From Blattamonas nauphoetae (lineage: Eukaryota; Preaxostyla; Oxymonadida), in assembly GCA_033064195.1 (NCBI GenBank), contig JARBJD010000355.1, positions 1 through 64,000 of the forward strand: a stretch of 64,000 nucleotides of DNA. The letters run 5' to 3'. The notes under the pieces are model-generated. The model did no database searches. It worked only from the letters and a program-made list of their open reading frames with translations, and was not told the origin of the DNA. This document shows, piece by piece, positions 10,193 to 22,873 of the stretch. The first letter of the stretch is position 1, and each line of letters opens with the position of its first letter. The position numbers were made by a program, and so were the translations under genes.

Positions 10193-13100
10193 TCAAGGGT
10201 GGTAGAGAAGACAAAAGAAGTTGTGATTGACCATTTCTTGTTCGTTCTGAAAATCACGAAGCGAACGAAACAGAATCCCAATCACACAAATCCCGTTTTC
10301 GTAGTCCTCCAGGAACGATGATTCCGACACTGCTCGAATCACAACGTCCAACATCCCAAAACGAACCAGCTTCATAAGACACCAACCATTACCGAAAGAG
10401 ATAAGTCTCTTCACAAACTCCAACACAACTGAAACTTCTGCTGGAATCGGTGAGCTGAAGAAATGAACGAGTGAACAGGACAGACAGGACAGTTCGACAC
10501 AACGCTCGAAGGTGCACATTTCCGAACACAAGCGACTTCACGTCTGAAGAGATGAAGAGCAGCAAAAGGACAAACTGGCGCGAGTCAATTTGTGAACCAA
10601 AGACCCCAAAAGTGAGATTCTTCGGCTCACATTTTGTGCTTGTTGCGACAGATATTGAAACATGACGTTGGGGACTTGGGAGCGGGGAGAAGAACCATCG
10701 AGAGAGATGTGAGGTTGATTCTGACCTTCGAAGGGTTCGGGAGACACGCGTGGGTTTGAGTGAGCGAGAGCAGATCCGAATCCAGTTGGGATGTTCAGCC
10801 ATTCCAGAGATTGGAAACGATGTGTAAAATCAGATCCAGCAGACGAATTGTGGATGTCGTGTCGGTGCCGATCTGATCGGAACAGCTCCTTCAGACTGTG
10901 GCAGTCACCCAAAGGAGCTGTGACGAGGAGCAGTGTGATCATCATCACTTTCAGCCGGTCGACAGCAAAGCGATAATCCGAGTCTAACCACAAAACGGGA
11001 AGGAGGAAGCGAACGACGAGAGGCGGAGGGAAATAAAGGAAGAGGTCGAACGTGTCGGAGCTGACAGGATTGTGGAACATCCAAAACATGTTGACCAGAT
11101 GCCACGAAGAAAGCACAACTTCAGATTCGAAAATGTCGACGAGCACTCCTCGCTGACAGAGCGCATGCAATCCACACAACGACGTGTTGAGAAGAGAGCG
11201 GGAAACAGTGAGGACAGGGAGACCGAGATGGATGAAGAAGTCGACGGGGTTGGTTTGGAGAACTCGTTCGAAGATGAGGTCGAGAGGGGGCGGGTGTTGC
11301 TTGTGCGGGTTGAGTGAGGTGTGGCAGAGGATGAGGAGGATGTTCTCGAAAATCAGAAGAAGAGAGCCACAATCAAGTTCAGGATGAGACGTGAGGAAGT
11401 TTGTGAGAGTGACGGGGAAGTCACACTGCATCAGATGCGTCATTAACAGCGAGTACGCGACGAGAGATTGAGCGTCTTCGATGCTGAGTTTGTTGAGGGT
11501 GATTTCATCGAAATCAGAATTGATTTGAGAGATCGCGTGCTGATGTTGCTCGAAAGAGAGGATGATGCGAGTTGCTTCGTCTCTCTCACTCTTCTCTCGG
11601 ATCGAAAAACGGCGGAGGGATTCGATGAGATCAAGTGACGCGATGAACAGACTCATCCAACTCAAATCAGCGGCGAGCAGGCCCTCCCAATCAAACTCAG
11701 CCAAAGAGAACTTCGGACGAGACTCTTCAACGTCGGTCTCGCTCATCCATCTGCTCGAAATCCGAATGAGTGCGAACTGCTCCTCGGGCTGGCCATCGCG
11801 GAAGGCTGAGCTGAGTCTGTCCGAAAGAAGAGGCAGCTGGGAGAGCACACACGGCTCGTCTTCGAGACAGTTGAAGAGGGACAACGCAGTTATGCGGAGG
11901 ATCGCGTTGGAGCTGCCGAGAACGGAGACTGTGCGATCGAAGAAGGGCCAGACGTCGACAATGCACTGCTCATCGCCGACGAGTCTGCAGACAGCGTGAC
12001 AGCGGATCAGTGATTGGGCCAGAATCTCATCGTCTTCTTCGTCGAACAGCGAGGAGTGGAACTTTTCTGTTGGGTCAGCATCTACAGCGAAGGAGGTGAG
12101 TAAGAACGGGTGGATGAACTGCTCTCGTTGGATCTTTTGAGATGAGGGGATGGAAGAAAGATGGGAGACGACGAGAGAGTGAAGGATGGTCAGAAGTCGG
12201 AGCGATTCTTGTTTGAATTGTGGAGACGAGGAAAGTGTCCGAAGGGAAGAGTCGTGGTGCACTTCGAGGGAGGTGTGGGGAGATGAGAGCGACGAATCGA
12301 CTGATGAAGTCGAACTGCCCGGTGACACATCCGCCGACGACGCCATTTGTGTGTGCTTCGACTGGAGTGAGAGGAGAGTCGGTCTGAAGAACGACAATTT
12401 TAGGAACGATGTGTCATTCTGAAAAAAGAAGAATCTGAGAAAACAAAGACATCACACCAGAATCTCCTCTCCCGATGCAACTTTCTGCAGAAACTCTTTC
12501 CACAAGGTAATCCGCTTCGCTTCTTCAAAAAGGTTGGAATCAAACTGTTGTCTCATCGCGGCGAGTTCTGGATCGAGCAATTTTGAGAATTGTTTGTATT
12601 GTGGGGAGCTCGAAAGGCAATCAATGTCCGTCAGTCGTTCTTTGTGCTTCGTGAGTCCGTTGCTCTCCAAGCCATGAACGCCCAAGTACACGAATGTCGG
12701 CATCCACATCAGTGTGTCGAACAACCCGAGCTGACTCGGCAGTTGCTCGTTGAAGGCGTCGGTGAGCTGTCTGACAATCGCGTTGATCTGAGACGGGTCA
12801 AAGATGGGAACCACGTGGCCTGTGCTGATGATGAGATTGATGAGGCGACGAAGAACGAAGGGGATCAGATTGTCTCGAAAGTGTTTGTCAATGTTCGATG
12901 GAAGGCAGGCTGGTACAGAAAGTTGTTCAATCAAGGCAAGAAAAAGATTGGAGAGGCTGGTCATGTCAGCAGAGAAGGGTTGTGGGGAAGGGGGAGGCGA
13001 TTCACCCGAATGAGATGTGAACATGTCTGGATTGGATGAGAGTGACGGAAAAGAGACAAACTGATGCGAGTTGTTCCATGTCCATCAACAAAAACATCAT

Positions 13101-13502
13101 CCCAATCGAAGCTAAACATGCCATCACACCACGTGGATTTCGATTCAAGTCCAATCACAGCACACACAAAACATTCCATCAAATCCTGGAAATAAAAAAA
13201 GTCATAATAAAGAAGTCACAGCAATGGATGGGAAGATAACAAACAGAAATGCAGACCTGCCATTCCAATTCAACTCCTGTTTCGCAAATCGAAGGTAGAA
13301 ACGATGTTAATGTCTTCATGGTTTTGAGCTCGACCAGAGAATCATCGGAATCATTAGATGCTGTGAGATCATGCCACACAAGCAGGGGATATCTGTGAAG
13401 ATTTTCAAGAACATCCTCATCACATTCAGGCATTTCCACCTTTCTTTTTCGTCGATGTGTCGAGTGTCGACCGCTCGAGAAAAGGGATATTGGGGCCTGC
13501 AT
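10193..13502 (-). CDS. large ARM-like protein, gene A (six exons)
   Basis: A leucine-rich helical-repeat protein of about 1,036 aa with no recognised catalytic motif. Exons (5' to 3'): 13502-13257, 13185-13062, 13026-12458, 12418-10576, 10543-10477, 10454-10193. Introns are 71, 35, 39, 32 and 22 nt, all GT-AG, and the total of 3,111 nt closes in frame. The large fourth exon includes a Ser/Thr-rich start (SSADVSPGSSTSSVDSSLSS). The gene is a paralogue of gene B at 49.3-57.2 kb: both share the intron before a DLME/DLIG block and a similar C-terminus (PIPAEVSVVLEFV against PFPAFVSVALLAL). The start at 13502 is a choice; a later in-frame ATG (EMPECDED) is equally possible. The 22-nt intron is the least certain part. 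Confidence 0.6.
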
Positions 13503-13736
13503 CTTTGGAGGAAACAACTTGATACTTTCAATTGGTTGGGATGGTGCCGATAAGTACAGAAGTGAGTTGTTTTGGCGCAACTGTCGGGATTTGATGAATC
13601 ACCTTCGAGATCTCGGGAGATAGGGCGAAACAAGTGAATTATTGTCAATGATCGAACAGAAAAGAAAGACTTTTAGAGTCAGACTCAATCGTCGAAGACC
13701 GAAATCTTTCTGTTGATGGTCGAGGATGGCAAATGT

Positions 13737-14595
13737 GGGCGATTCTAAATGAAAGGTCGCCTCCGTTTTATCTCCATCCCCACTCTATATATCGTAAAGA
13801 AAACAGCAGAGTTCACATAAACATCCTCTCTCTCCCCGTTTAAGGTTTGAATTACCAGATTTTCCCATTTTCACTCACTTTTTTCCAGATTCCAAGTTCA
13901 GGTGACTCCTTCTTCATCACACGGTATTCATTTGTCAGATTCGTGATTGAACCGACCTAATACCGTGCATTACATGTGATTCTCCTGGTTTGTGTCATAT
14001 ATTTCGTTCACACTGACAGACACTCAGCACTTTTTTGAGGCGAGACAGATTGTTTCTCACAGCCAGAAGACAATCTGTACACTTGCACTGTGTGATATTT
14101 TCTCCAGTTTTCACTCGCGATCGGAACTTTTTCACAAATTTCTCGTCTTATAGATCACAAACGGGCACTGACTCTTTGTTCGCCCTACTCTTCCTCTAAT
14201 TCCCATCAAATACCGTTTTGAATCAAGAGATACCTCAAAGCACCTCTGTTAGACATGTTCCGCCAATCTTGAAGACTAAATTCATCATGATTGTTGATTT
14301 TGCCATTCAGAACTTTTCGTGTCTTTTTCTACAATAGATGTCTTTGTGTTGGTTCTCTCACACAGAATGAGCGTTTTATGTAGTTTTCCATCGTTTCTCT
14401 GTTTTCGAACAGATTCTGTGACAAAAAGTGTGCACTATTGTCTTCAACAAAAAAGGACGATATCGAACGCGATCGAACTTAAAATTCAATAATTTCCCTA
14501 TTTCTTGTCTACTGAAATAAAGAACGGTAATTGGGCAAAAAATGAATTTTTGGGACGCACATTAGTGTTTTGCGACCTTTCAAAGAGAATCGCCC
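13737..14595. mobile_element. 859-bp non-autonomous inverted-repeat element
   Basis: Ends are imperfect inverted repeats of about 24 bp (GGGCGATTCT, then TGAAAGGTCGC on each side). They are flanked by ATGT at 13733-13736 and 14596-14599, a probable 4-bp target duplication. The interior has no long frame. It lies between the 5' end of gene A and the 3' end of gene C. The superfamily is not assigned. Confidence 0.6.
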
Positions 14596-14740
14596 ATGTA
14601 AAGCATGGTTGGATCTGAATCGTCACAATCTGTTTTCTCTGGACTGACCTGCGTGTGAACATTGACCCAATTGGCGCTGATAATCAACATGAAATCACAC
14701 TGAAGATGAAATGAACAGACGATTAATGGTGAAGTGAAGT

Positions 14741-17210
14741 TTAGGTGGAGGATTGGCTGTTAGGCAGCGGTGGGACGGCGACAAGGCTCTGTGTCGGAAT
14801 TGTCCCCAGAAACGTGCGCAGATAGTGGTAACACACCCTGATCGCTGGAGATTCGTGGTTGCACATCTCTTCTAATTCCGATGTAAATGGTTCGTTTTGA
14901 ATCCATCTCAGAAGAACAGTGGCTACTGCGGGCGATGATAAGTCGTTTTGGGAGAGAAGCTTCACGAAGGAATGCACCAGATACTTCGCCGCATCACTGT
15001 TCAGAACGAATCGGTGATTCCATGCAAGTCGCAGCAGTTCAGACTCAACCAACACCAATTGATGCTCTGGTGGCAAGTGAGTCAGTACATAAATACATCG
15101 CATCATTTCTTTTCGCGATTTCAGCGGGAGTCGGCAAAAGAATGTTTGCAGAGTCACAATCACTTTCTTCGTGGCCTCGATGGCTGGGTAGTTCGGGAGC
15201 AGCGAAGACAGAATAATTGCAACATGCGGACGTGTCCCGCCATACGCGTTCCCGACGATGAACAGCACATTCTTCACAAGAGCTTGTTGCGCATTTTTCA
15301 GCTCCTGAACATCATTATATAACAGCGTGTGGTCCACTGTGTCATGCAGAACGAACTTTCGAATGCTGTCCCGATACGCAAGAGGCGGTCTCAAGTTGTA
15401 TTGTCGGATGGCGGTTTGGACAGGTGTGAGTAGATGAAAAGGCTCCTCCAACTGAGAATTGGTCTCCACTGCGGTTCGGAAATACTCATAATCACGCTCG
15501 GCCGACATTGTGGGAGGTGGAGTTCCTTCATTCGTGGCTGTAACCGACCAGTCCAGCAGTCTCCCCAACGACGGATAAAACCCACTGTCGATCACAATCT
15601 CCAAAAAAATTAATAAAAAGAGTACACACTTGTTCGGTTTCCTCTGATTTATACGCAATCTCCGAGAAGATCGCAAGAATCGTCCCAATCGTCTTCAAGC
15701 AATTCCGAAATATAGCCATCGCTTCCCCTTCAACAATTCGTAAACGAGATGGCTCTGGGTGGGTCGTTCCTTTTTGATGCTCCACTTGGTCCCTGATGTC
15801 TGCACACACTCGCCGGAGCACGTGGAACACTCTCACGTTCTGCTCGTAGTCAACCTGCTTCTCTCTCAGCAAGTCCACAAGATAAGAGAGAACGGGTACC
15901 CTGGTCGTATCCGAGGCATCCATCTGGTTGTTTTGGAGCGAGAACTGCAAGAAATCCTCCATTTTTGATTTCGTCACAAAATGGCGCGCATATTTCAGTG
16001 CCAGTAGTTTAACATTTTTGTTCCCACACAGAAAGTACGGAACACATGCTGCCACAACTTCTTCCTTCAGAGCCTCTGGAAACGATACTTTGATCAGCGC
16101 GGTCAACAGAAGCAGGCACGTTGCTATCGTCTGTTTTCGACTGTCCGCCAGTTCCAATTTCCCACAGCAACTCTTCTCATTTCGAACAACAGTTGAGGGT
16201 TGGCATGCACGCAGGTATCGCAGGAGATGAGCAGCGACATCACATCGCACTTCAAAAGCACAGTAATCATTCCCAACGATAGCTGAATTGTACAACACAT
16301 TCAGAACCTTCAAACAAATTCAAAATTATGTCGAGAAAGAAAAAGACAAACATTCAGGGCAAGTTCATCATCCGCCAGAGAGATCAGCGACAGACTCTTC
16401 CACATGAAGTCGGGAACCATTATTCTTGACACAATTGCAGCCGACACAGTAGCTGAACAAAATAAACAATCAAATCACACACTCAGACGTTCGAGGATGT
16501 GATACACTGCCATCTGGAGGCATCATGAAAGAAGGAAAATACCAAAACGGTTCTATTTACATTCGACGAAACAATTTTAAGAAGCTTGTCAATCATATTG
16601 GCTTGAAGGATCAGGGTCACGATTTCAAATCCTTCCGAGTTCTCAATCAGGGCCATGATTGATAACAGAGATAACAAGATAGAATTGTCATCATTCCTCT
16701 TTGATGAGGCTGAAAGCTTGTAAATATGCTCCAAAATGAATTGGCTGAGGCTGGAGAGCGGATGCGGTTGGGGTAATCCGATTCGTCGTGATGATCTCAG
16801 TTGAAGAGAATCATCGCTTTCACATCGACTTCGTCCCGAATCAGATCCCTCAAAATCGATGTATCGTTGGTTCATTTCCCAGAGACGACAGTGATACTTC
16901 TAAGTCGAGTCACGAATCGATGGCGACAGAACTATGAGCCAGATCGATGTCCCGAACTGTCCAGCTCGCTTATCAACATGTAGCGGACACGTATCCACTT
17001 GAGAATGCTTTTTTCCTTCTGCTCAAAATGCCCCTGAAACCAAATACAACCCAATTCTCGATTCAGACACAAACATAATCGTAAACTGTACCTCAACTCC
17101 ACGCAACGAAGGATTGTATTTGAAAGGCTGCATGACCTGTTTTCCACGACTCCAGACAAGTGTAAAGCCGAGATTGCTGGCAGGACTTGCAGATCGAAGT
17201 CATCGAACAT
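14741..17210 (-). CDS. ARM-like protein, gene C (seven exons)
   Basis: A predicted helical-repeat protein of 720 aa. Exons: 17210-17092, 17033-16991, 16899-16561, 16513-16489, 16452-16352, 16307-15630 and 15598-14741. Introns are 58, 91, 47, 36, 44 and 31 nt with GT-AG ends, and the phases close exactly at 2,163 nt. The 25-nt fourth exon (MAVYHILE) is supported because only it links the flanking helices in frame. Typical helix sequence is ISLADDELALNVLNVLYNSA. There is no catalytic motif; I do not recognise the family, and importin/armadillo-type scaffolding is a guess. The start codon lies 6 bp from the beginning of a divergent RHS gene fragment, so its promoter region has been replaced or lies inside that fragment. 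Confidence 0.65.
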
Positions 17211-17215
17211 TTTGT

Positions 17216-17774
17216 TTCGTTCGTCTTCTTTCACGTTGACGGGCGAATCAAGCTGATGGCGTTCCAAAACACTGTGAATGACTGGCAGAAAGAATTGAAC
17301 TTTAAGCTGATCGAGCGACTGAAGACACTGCTGGAGAATCAGCATGCGGAGGCTCAGCCTGGAGTGGTGGTGGATGTGTTCTTCGTCTGGATTGTCCGAC
17401 CGCACCTCGTGGAACACTTCGTGAAGCAGACAGTTGTGTTCCCAGACTCCGCCCAATCCCGCCACAAATGGAAATTCGGAAAGTACAGATCAAGAGTGAG
17501 TCTGCCTTGCAACGCGGGAGTGGTGTCGATCGCTGACCTCCTGTTCAGCGTGCCTTCTGCTCTGGACGACGCGCGGCTGGCCGATCCAAATGTCGAAGTG
17601 AAGTGGGAGACAGACAGCCCAGAATTCCGAGATTGCTTTGTGATTCAGCGAGATCAGACTGTTGGTTCAGACGCCAAACTGGAAATGGAAGTGCCAGTTA
17701 GTGACAATCGCGATGCTTCGACGAACGATGGGGAAGCTGATGATTTGAGAGAAGGGGAGGAAGAGGAAGCTTAA
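17216..17774 (+). pseudogene. RHS-like gene, 3' fragment (copy R1)
   Basis: About 180 codons, virtually identical in protein sequence to the C-terminal part of the long RHS-like gene at 19.9-26.2 kb (from GRIKLMAFQNTVNDWQKE to DNRDASTNDGEADDLREGEE). It has no P-loop region. Homology starts at about 17216, and the frame 5' of it belongs antisense to gene C. The duplicated DNA continues 3' past the stop into flanking sequence (GATAATTCACCTCA near 17820). Being 5'-truncated, it is probably not functional. The near-identity argues for a recent copy or gene conversion. Confidence 0.6.
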
Positions 17775-18820
17775 AACACGTTCTGACGCCAAAGGACGTC
17801 TCGAAAGGAATGGACAAATGATAATTCACCTCATGACACCTCTCTTCATCTGTCACGTCATTAGATTACTCACTTCTTTTACTTAAAGTGATCAAGCAAG
17901 CTTTTCCTTGATGGGCTCTCCAAAACAATATTCTTTGGCTTGTGTGCGATAAATGAGATGGAAAAATGGAAAAGGAGGCAATATATCGTGCTGTGTGATG
18001 TCCACTTCTCCGTTCATATTCTGGTGATCACATAAACAGCAGGATCGTCTCGCTTCTTCTGTTCTGTCGTCAAGCCATACAAAACATATTGCTTCATGAC
18101 TCGGAACCGCAGCTGTTCCGCTGACACAGAAGCAGTCGAGATGGCTCGTGAAATTTCATTGCCAGGATTGTTTAGAGACGGTTGGTGGAAATCGCCCATC
18201 GTGGCTTTCCCGTGTTTGCGAGGATTAATTATGTCCAGCTGCCCTTTGTCATTCATTGTTGCTTGTTTCACTTCGTTGGGATGTTGTTTGATCATTTTCA
18301 CTGACTTCGGGCACCGTCGACAATTCCGCGGTCTGTTTTGGCTTCATCGCGGAAATCGTCAACATGTCCAACAATAAAATTGCAGTGAATGTTGTCTTGG
18401 TGATGGGTCAGCACATAACCATTCCGATTGGAGATGCGGAGGGACTTGCGGCGATGTGTGGTCGAAGTGTCATTTTGTTGGGAGAGCAGAATCATGTGCT
18501 TCATGAAAACGCAGTATCGGACACCAATCAACCGAAATGGTTTTGGGCTGATTGGTGGACTGACCAGAGCGACGTCCCTGGTCGTAAAGAATTCCACTTT
18601 CGTCATTCTCGTCAATCCATTCACACATGCTGCATCAAGTGAACAGATCATTCGTGCATCACATTGAAAAGCGGAGAGCCGAGAGAGTGTGTGGAATGAT
18701 GAACATCGCGGACGATAGAGGCGGAGAATGTTGGAGTGTTGCGACAGGCAGCAACAAGGGATCACGGTTCTGTTGAAGAACATCAAGAGCAATCAGAATG
18801 AATATCTACGTTCTGGAGCG
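17775..18820 (-). repeat. RHS flank followed by dispersed 'tail' block T2
   Basis: 17775-17880 is the shared 3' flank of the RHS copies. 18000-18660 is the best copy of the dispersed tail block, with a 95-aa minus-strand frame at 18301-18014 (QPSLNNPGNEISRAIS, then VMKQYVLYGLTTEQKKRDDP). That frame may be the end of a real protein; the upstream part is disrupted. No family recognised. Confidence 0.4.
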
Positions 18821-18821
18821 A

Positions 18822-19662
18822 TTACCAGTTGAGTTCTTTTATTTCTGGTGCAAGTGGAGTTGATCGTTCAAGTTGGATAATTCTGTCAATTCGCCATGAT
18901 GTTCCTTGACCAGAAACAGAGAACTGGGAATGTAGAGAAGAATGAGGATCACACTCCAATTCGGACAGACGGTGGAAGGCCAGACACGAAATAGCGGCCG
19001 TTGTTTCCATTTAAGAAGAATTGGACTGTTCGAGGTGTGGAGTCCATGTCCACTTCCATCCGCACACAGTCTCCTTCCTTCAAAAAGAAGTGGCATGACT
19101 CATATTGAGGTGTGTTTTGGGCGGATGGCGATTTGTGCCAGAGTAGACCAGTCGATGAAGAGATGGAAACAGAATCTGGAGAGATGAAAATGAGGGAGAC
19201 AAACCCTTCACATCACAACCAAGGACTTCACCCACTTTGGGGAAAGGAGCAGTTGAGTCGAAGAAACCAAATCTGATTCCTCCAACTTGATCTGAGGACG
19301 ATGGAGAAGAGATATAAGAAACGATTTACTCTGGTTAGAGAGAGAAGTGATATTGTGATTGATACAATCCCATTGTAGATCGGATCTCGAAGAAGCACTG
19401 AGCTGGGGCGTGAAACTCCCTCAGAATTCAGTTCAACCTCGGAACGAGTGATGATGGTGCTATTAATGATGAAATGGGATCTGTCTGTGAATAGAAGATG
19501 TGGGAGAGTGACAAGGGGGGATGGGATCGGAGTTGAGGCAACACATTTCGTTTCTGTCAATGAGTTTGAATAAGACGATGGGGAGATGTTGATCAGTCTC
19601 TCCAAATCGAGAGACGACACACGATACATAGTATCTTCAGTGCCTGCTGAGGAGAGCATCAT
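18822..19662 (-). pseudogene. SPRY-like domain gene (copy S3)
   Basis: Carries every SPRY family block: TDRSHFIINSTIITRSE, the DSTAPFPKVGEVLG segment, GDCVRMEVDMDSTPRTVQ, LPPSVRIG, and a C-terminus GTSWRIDRI...ELNW. Introns 2 (29 nt) and 3 keep GT-AG ends and phase. At intron 1 the obvious donor (GTAAATC) leaves the wrong phase and would bring a stop within about 30 codons. The gene is therefore probably broken by a small indel at that junction, unless another donor is used. Confidence 0.5.
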
Positions 19663-22600
19663 TGACTCAGATTGTTCAGAGAATGACGATCATCCCCAAT
19701 TTTTCCTATTCATCCCAGTTGTGGGCTCCATTTCTTCTCGAGTTAACATACACATCCATCGAAGTCTCACCTATGGATGGTCAGTTCGACAATGCTCTGC
19801 TCTCGAAGACAAGAGAAGAGACGAGGCTGACAAGACACGTGTGGAAAATAAGTGTGATACAATGACGTGACAAATCAAGAGAGGTGGTGTGAGGTGAATT
19901 ATTACTTGCCCTTTCCTTCCTCCCCTTCTCTCAAATCATCAGCTTCCCCATCGTTCGTCGAAGCATCGCGATTGTCACTAACTGGCACTTCCATTTCCAG
20001 TTTGGCGTCTGAACCAACAGTCTGATCTCGCTGAATCACAAAGCAATCTCGGAATTCTGGGCTGTCTGTCTCCCACTTCACTTCGACATTTGGATCGGCC
20101 AGCCGCGCGTCGTCCAGAGCAGAAGGCACGCTGAACAGGAGGTCAGCGATCGACACCACTCCCGCGTTGCAAGGCAGACTCACTCTTGATCTGTACTTTC
20201 CGAATTTCCATTTGTGGCGGGATTGGGCGGAGTCTGGGAACACAACTGTCTGCTTCACGAAGTGTTCCACGAGGTGCGGTCGGACAATCCAGACGAAGAA
20301 CACATCCACCACCACTCCAGGCTGAGCCTCCGCATGCTGATTCTCCAGCAGTGTCTTCAGTCGCTCGATCAGCTTAAAGTTCAATTCTTTCTGCCAGTCA
20401 TTCACAGTGTTTTGGAACGCCATCAGCTTGATTCGCCCTTCATCATCAAAAAAGATGAACGAATCGATTCCTTTCCAATTGGTGCTTTCTTTGTGTCTTT
20501 GTGGATCCCACGGTGCCTCGTAGTAAAGAACATTGCTCGCAATGACCTCAAGTTCACCCAATTCAGACGATTCCAACGCACAACGCTCAATCACAGGCAA
20601 TGTGCACTGGAACGAATGGAAGCGGTCTGGCGCGGCTGAGAACACAGTGAACTTGGCATGAGAACGAAACAACTCTGGGTTCACGTCATTTTTCAAGAGA
20701 GAGTATCGCATCTTTTTGATTGATCGTTCCATTCCAGTTTCCTTGAAGTCTTTTGCTTTGATCCGCGTGAGGGCTGTCAGCAAGTGAGTAGCAAATTCAC
20801 TCACAGGCATAAGTGTGAAGTGGGGGGCTGTCAAGGAACCGAGAACAAGATTCGCTGTGTCGCCCTCGAGCGTGATCCCGCCTCGACCAAACACTTCGCT
20901 CATTTTGTCGAAGGTGTCACCCAGGTCGGTGGTGAGAGCGCGAGGACTCAGTCCAAAGACTTCAATCACATTCAAACACACAAACACTCTCTTGTTGGGG
21001 AGATGGAGGGTCTTGTTCACTTCGTTTCCTGTTGTTGAGTGTGTGTGTCTTCTCTCGTCTTGAGGAGTCTTCACCTCCAACACTCCATCGTGTCGAAGTC
21101 CATCTGGTGATGTGTGGTGTGAGTCTGTCCGGTTTGTTGAAGTGTGGTGTCTTCCGCCTGCAGGATTTGTCATGTCCGACACTGGATCCAGACCAAGCAT
21201 GTCGTTTGACGTGAATGGTGGGTGTGCAATGTGTGCAGAGGTGTGGTTCCGCTGAAGAGGACGACATTGCATGGCCGAGGCTGTCTCAAGTTCAAGTGTC
21301 CCGTGGAATTGATCAGAGCTATGGAAGCCAGGCGAGACGTGAATGCCAGATTCAGTGACGAGGGCAAGCTCGTTTTGTTGGGACGGAGCTGGCTCTTCAC
21401 ATTGATCCGCGTCTGGATTGTGCACTTCGGGTGTGTCCATCTCCCCACTCGAGCCATCTGCTGCATCCTCCTCAAGATAGCCATGTGCACCAAGCAGCCT
21501 GACCACCAGCGGATGGAGATTGATGATTCGGCTGGCGTCGACTCGGCGCATCCAGTGCTCCCGTCCGGTCATCCCCAGACACCGCATCATCGTGTAGAAC
21601 TCCCATTTTGTCCAAAGTGGATACTCATCGTACCACTTCCGAACAAATTTGTCGATTTTGAGGTGTTTCTCGTACTGCACGGGCGATGCTGCATAAACTG
21701 TGAAGATGCTTCGCATGTGTTTGTTTGCGAACGGATCGACATGGTCGACAATGCGGATTATGTGGTGGAAATCCTCCCTGTACCAAGCTTCTGGAAATGA
21801 GGAGAAGGTGCTTCGAACTCTGATTGGGTTATGCCGATTCGATTTATCAACAAGAATCGTGATTACTGGCATATCCGGGATGACATAGAGAATCGCCTGA
21901 AGAGCATGGAAAACGAGAAAAGAACAAACCGCTTTCTCCAAGTTCATCAGACAGTGGATCAGATACAACAGCATCTGCGACTTCCCCGTTCCTGACTGCC
22001 CCTTCACAAACACACCCTGAAAACATATGTCTTCCATGAGGTTCGTATCGAGAAGTTGGTTCATTTTCGAGACATCCGTATGCCAACGAGTAATCCACTC
22101 TGGAGTCTCCACGATCGATCTCCGCAGTTCTTCGTCATCGCCAATGGTGGGGGGAGGGGTCCCGCCGGTGTAGCAGCGCTGGCGGAGAATGGTCAGTTCG
22201 TCCAGCGTGAACGTCTCCCCTGTTGCACTCCTCCAAAAATGCGCAATCACTCCCATCTGAAATTCTTCCCAGCAATCTCGGATGTACATTTTCTTTCGAT
22301 CTCTGAACTTTGAGTCAACTGTTGGGAGGGTGATCACGCTGTCTTCTACCTTCGTGTAGAACAGGTCATACACACTCCCCATCAGGTGTACACGGTCCGT
22401 CAGTTCTTCCTCAGTTTCATCAGCAAAGAGAGTCGGGTCCTCAAGAAGGATTCGGGGAATAGCGACAACGTGCATCGGTTTGAGATTGCCATCTTTCTCA
22501 ACAGGCCAATAGTTTCTCAAGTCCTGCATCGTCACTGAGGGATCGTATTGAGACCCAGAGTATCCAACCAAGTCTATCCACTTCTGATTTTGGGCATCGA

Positions 22601-22784
22601 GCGCAGGGTCGGGATTGTCTTCTCCGTGAAGATCACCTGTTGCGTTGAGTGGAGGTATAGTACGCGGGAATTGAAGAGTAATGTACACGTGTGTATCTTC
22701 GAGTGTTTCGGCCAGTTTTCTGTACAAAAAGATGATGTTGCGTGTTTCATCAATTTCGACTTCTTTTCGTTCATCGAAAGAGTC

Positions 22785-22873
22785 GGGTAGGTCTAGACTC
22801 AGATCTGGAAAAGTCTACACGCAGATCTGCAGATCGGTCTAGGCGCAGATCTGTTGGTCTACACGCAGATCTG
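22785..22873 (+). repeat. left terminal array of 17-bp units
   Basis: Four units at about 22791, 22813, 22838 and 22857 read GTCTAGACTCAGATCTG, GTCTACACGCAGATCTG, GTCTAGGCGCAGATCTG and GTCTACACGCAGATCTG, separated by 3-7 bp. Confidence 0.8.
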
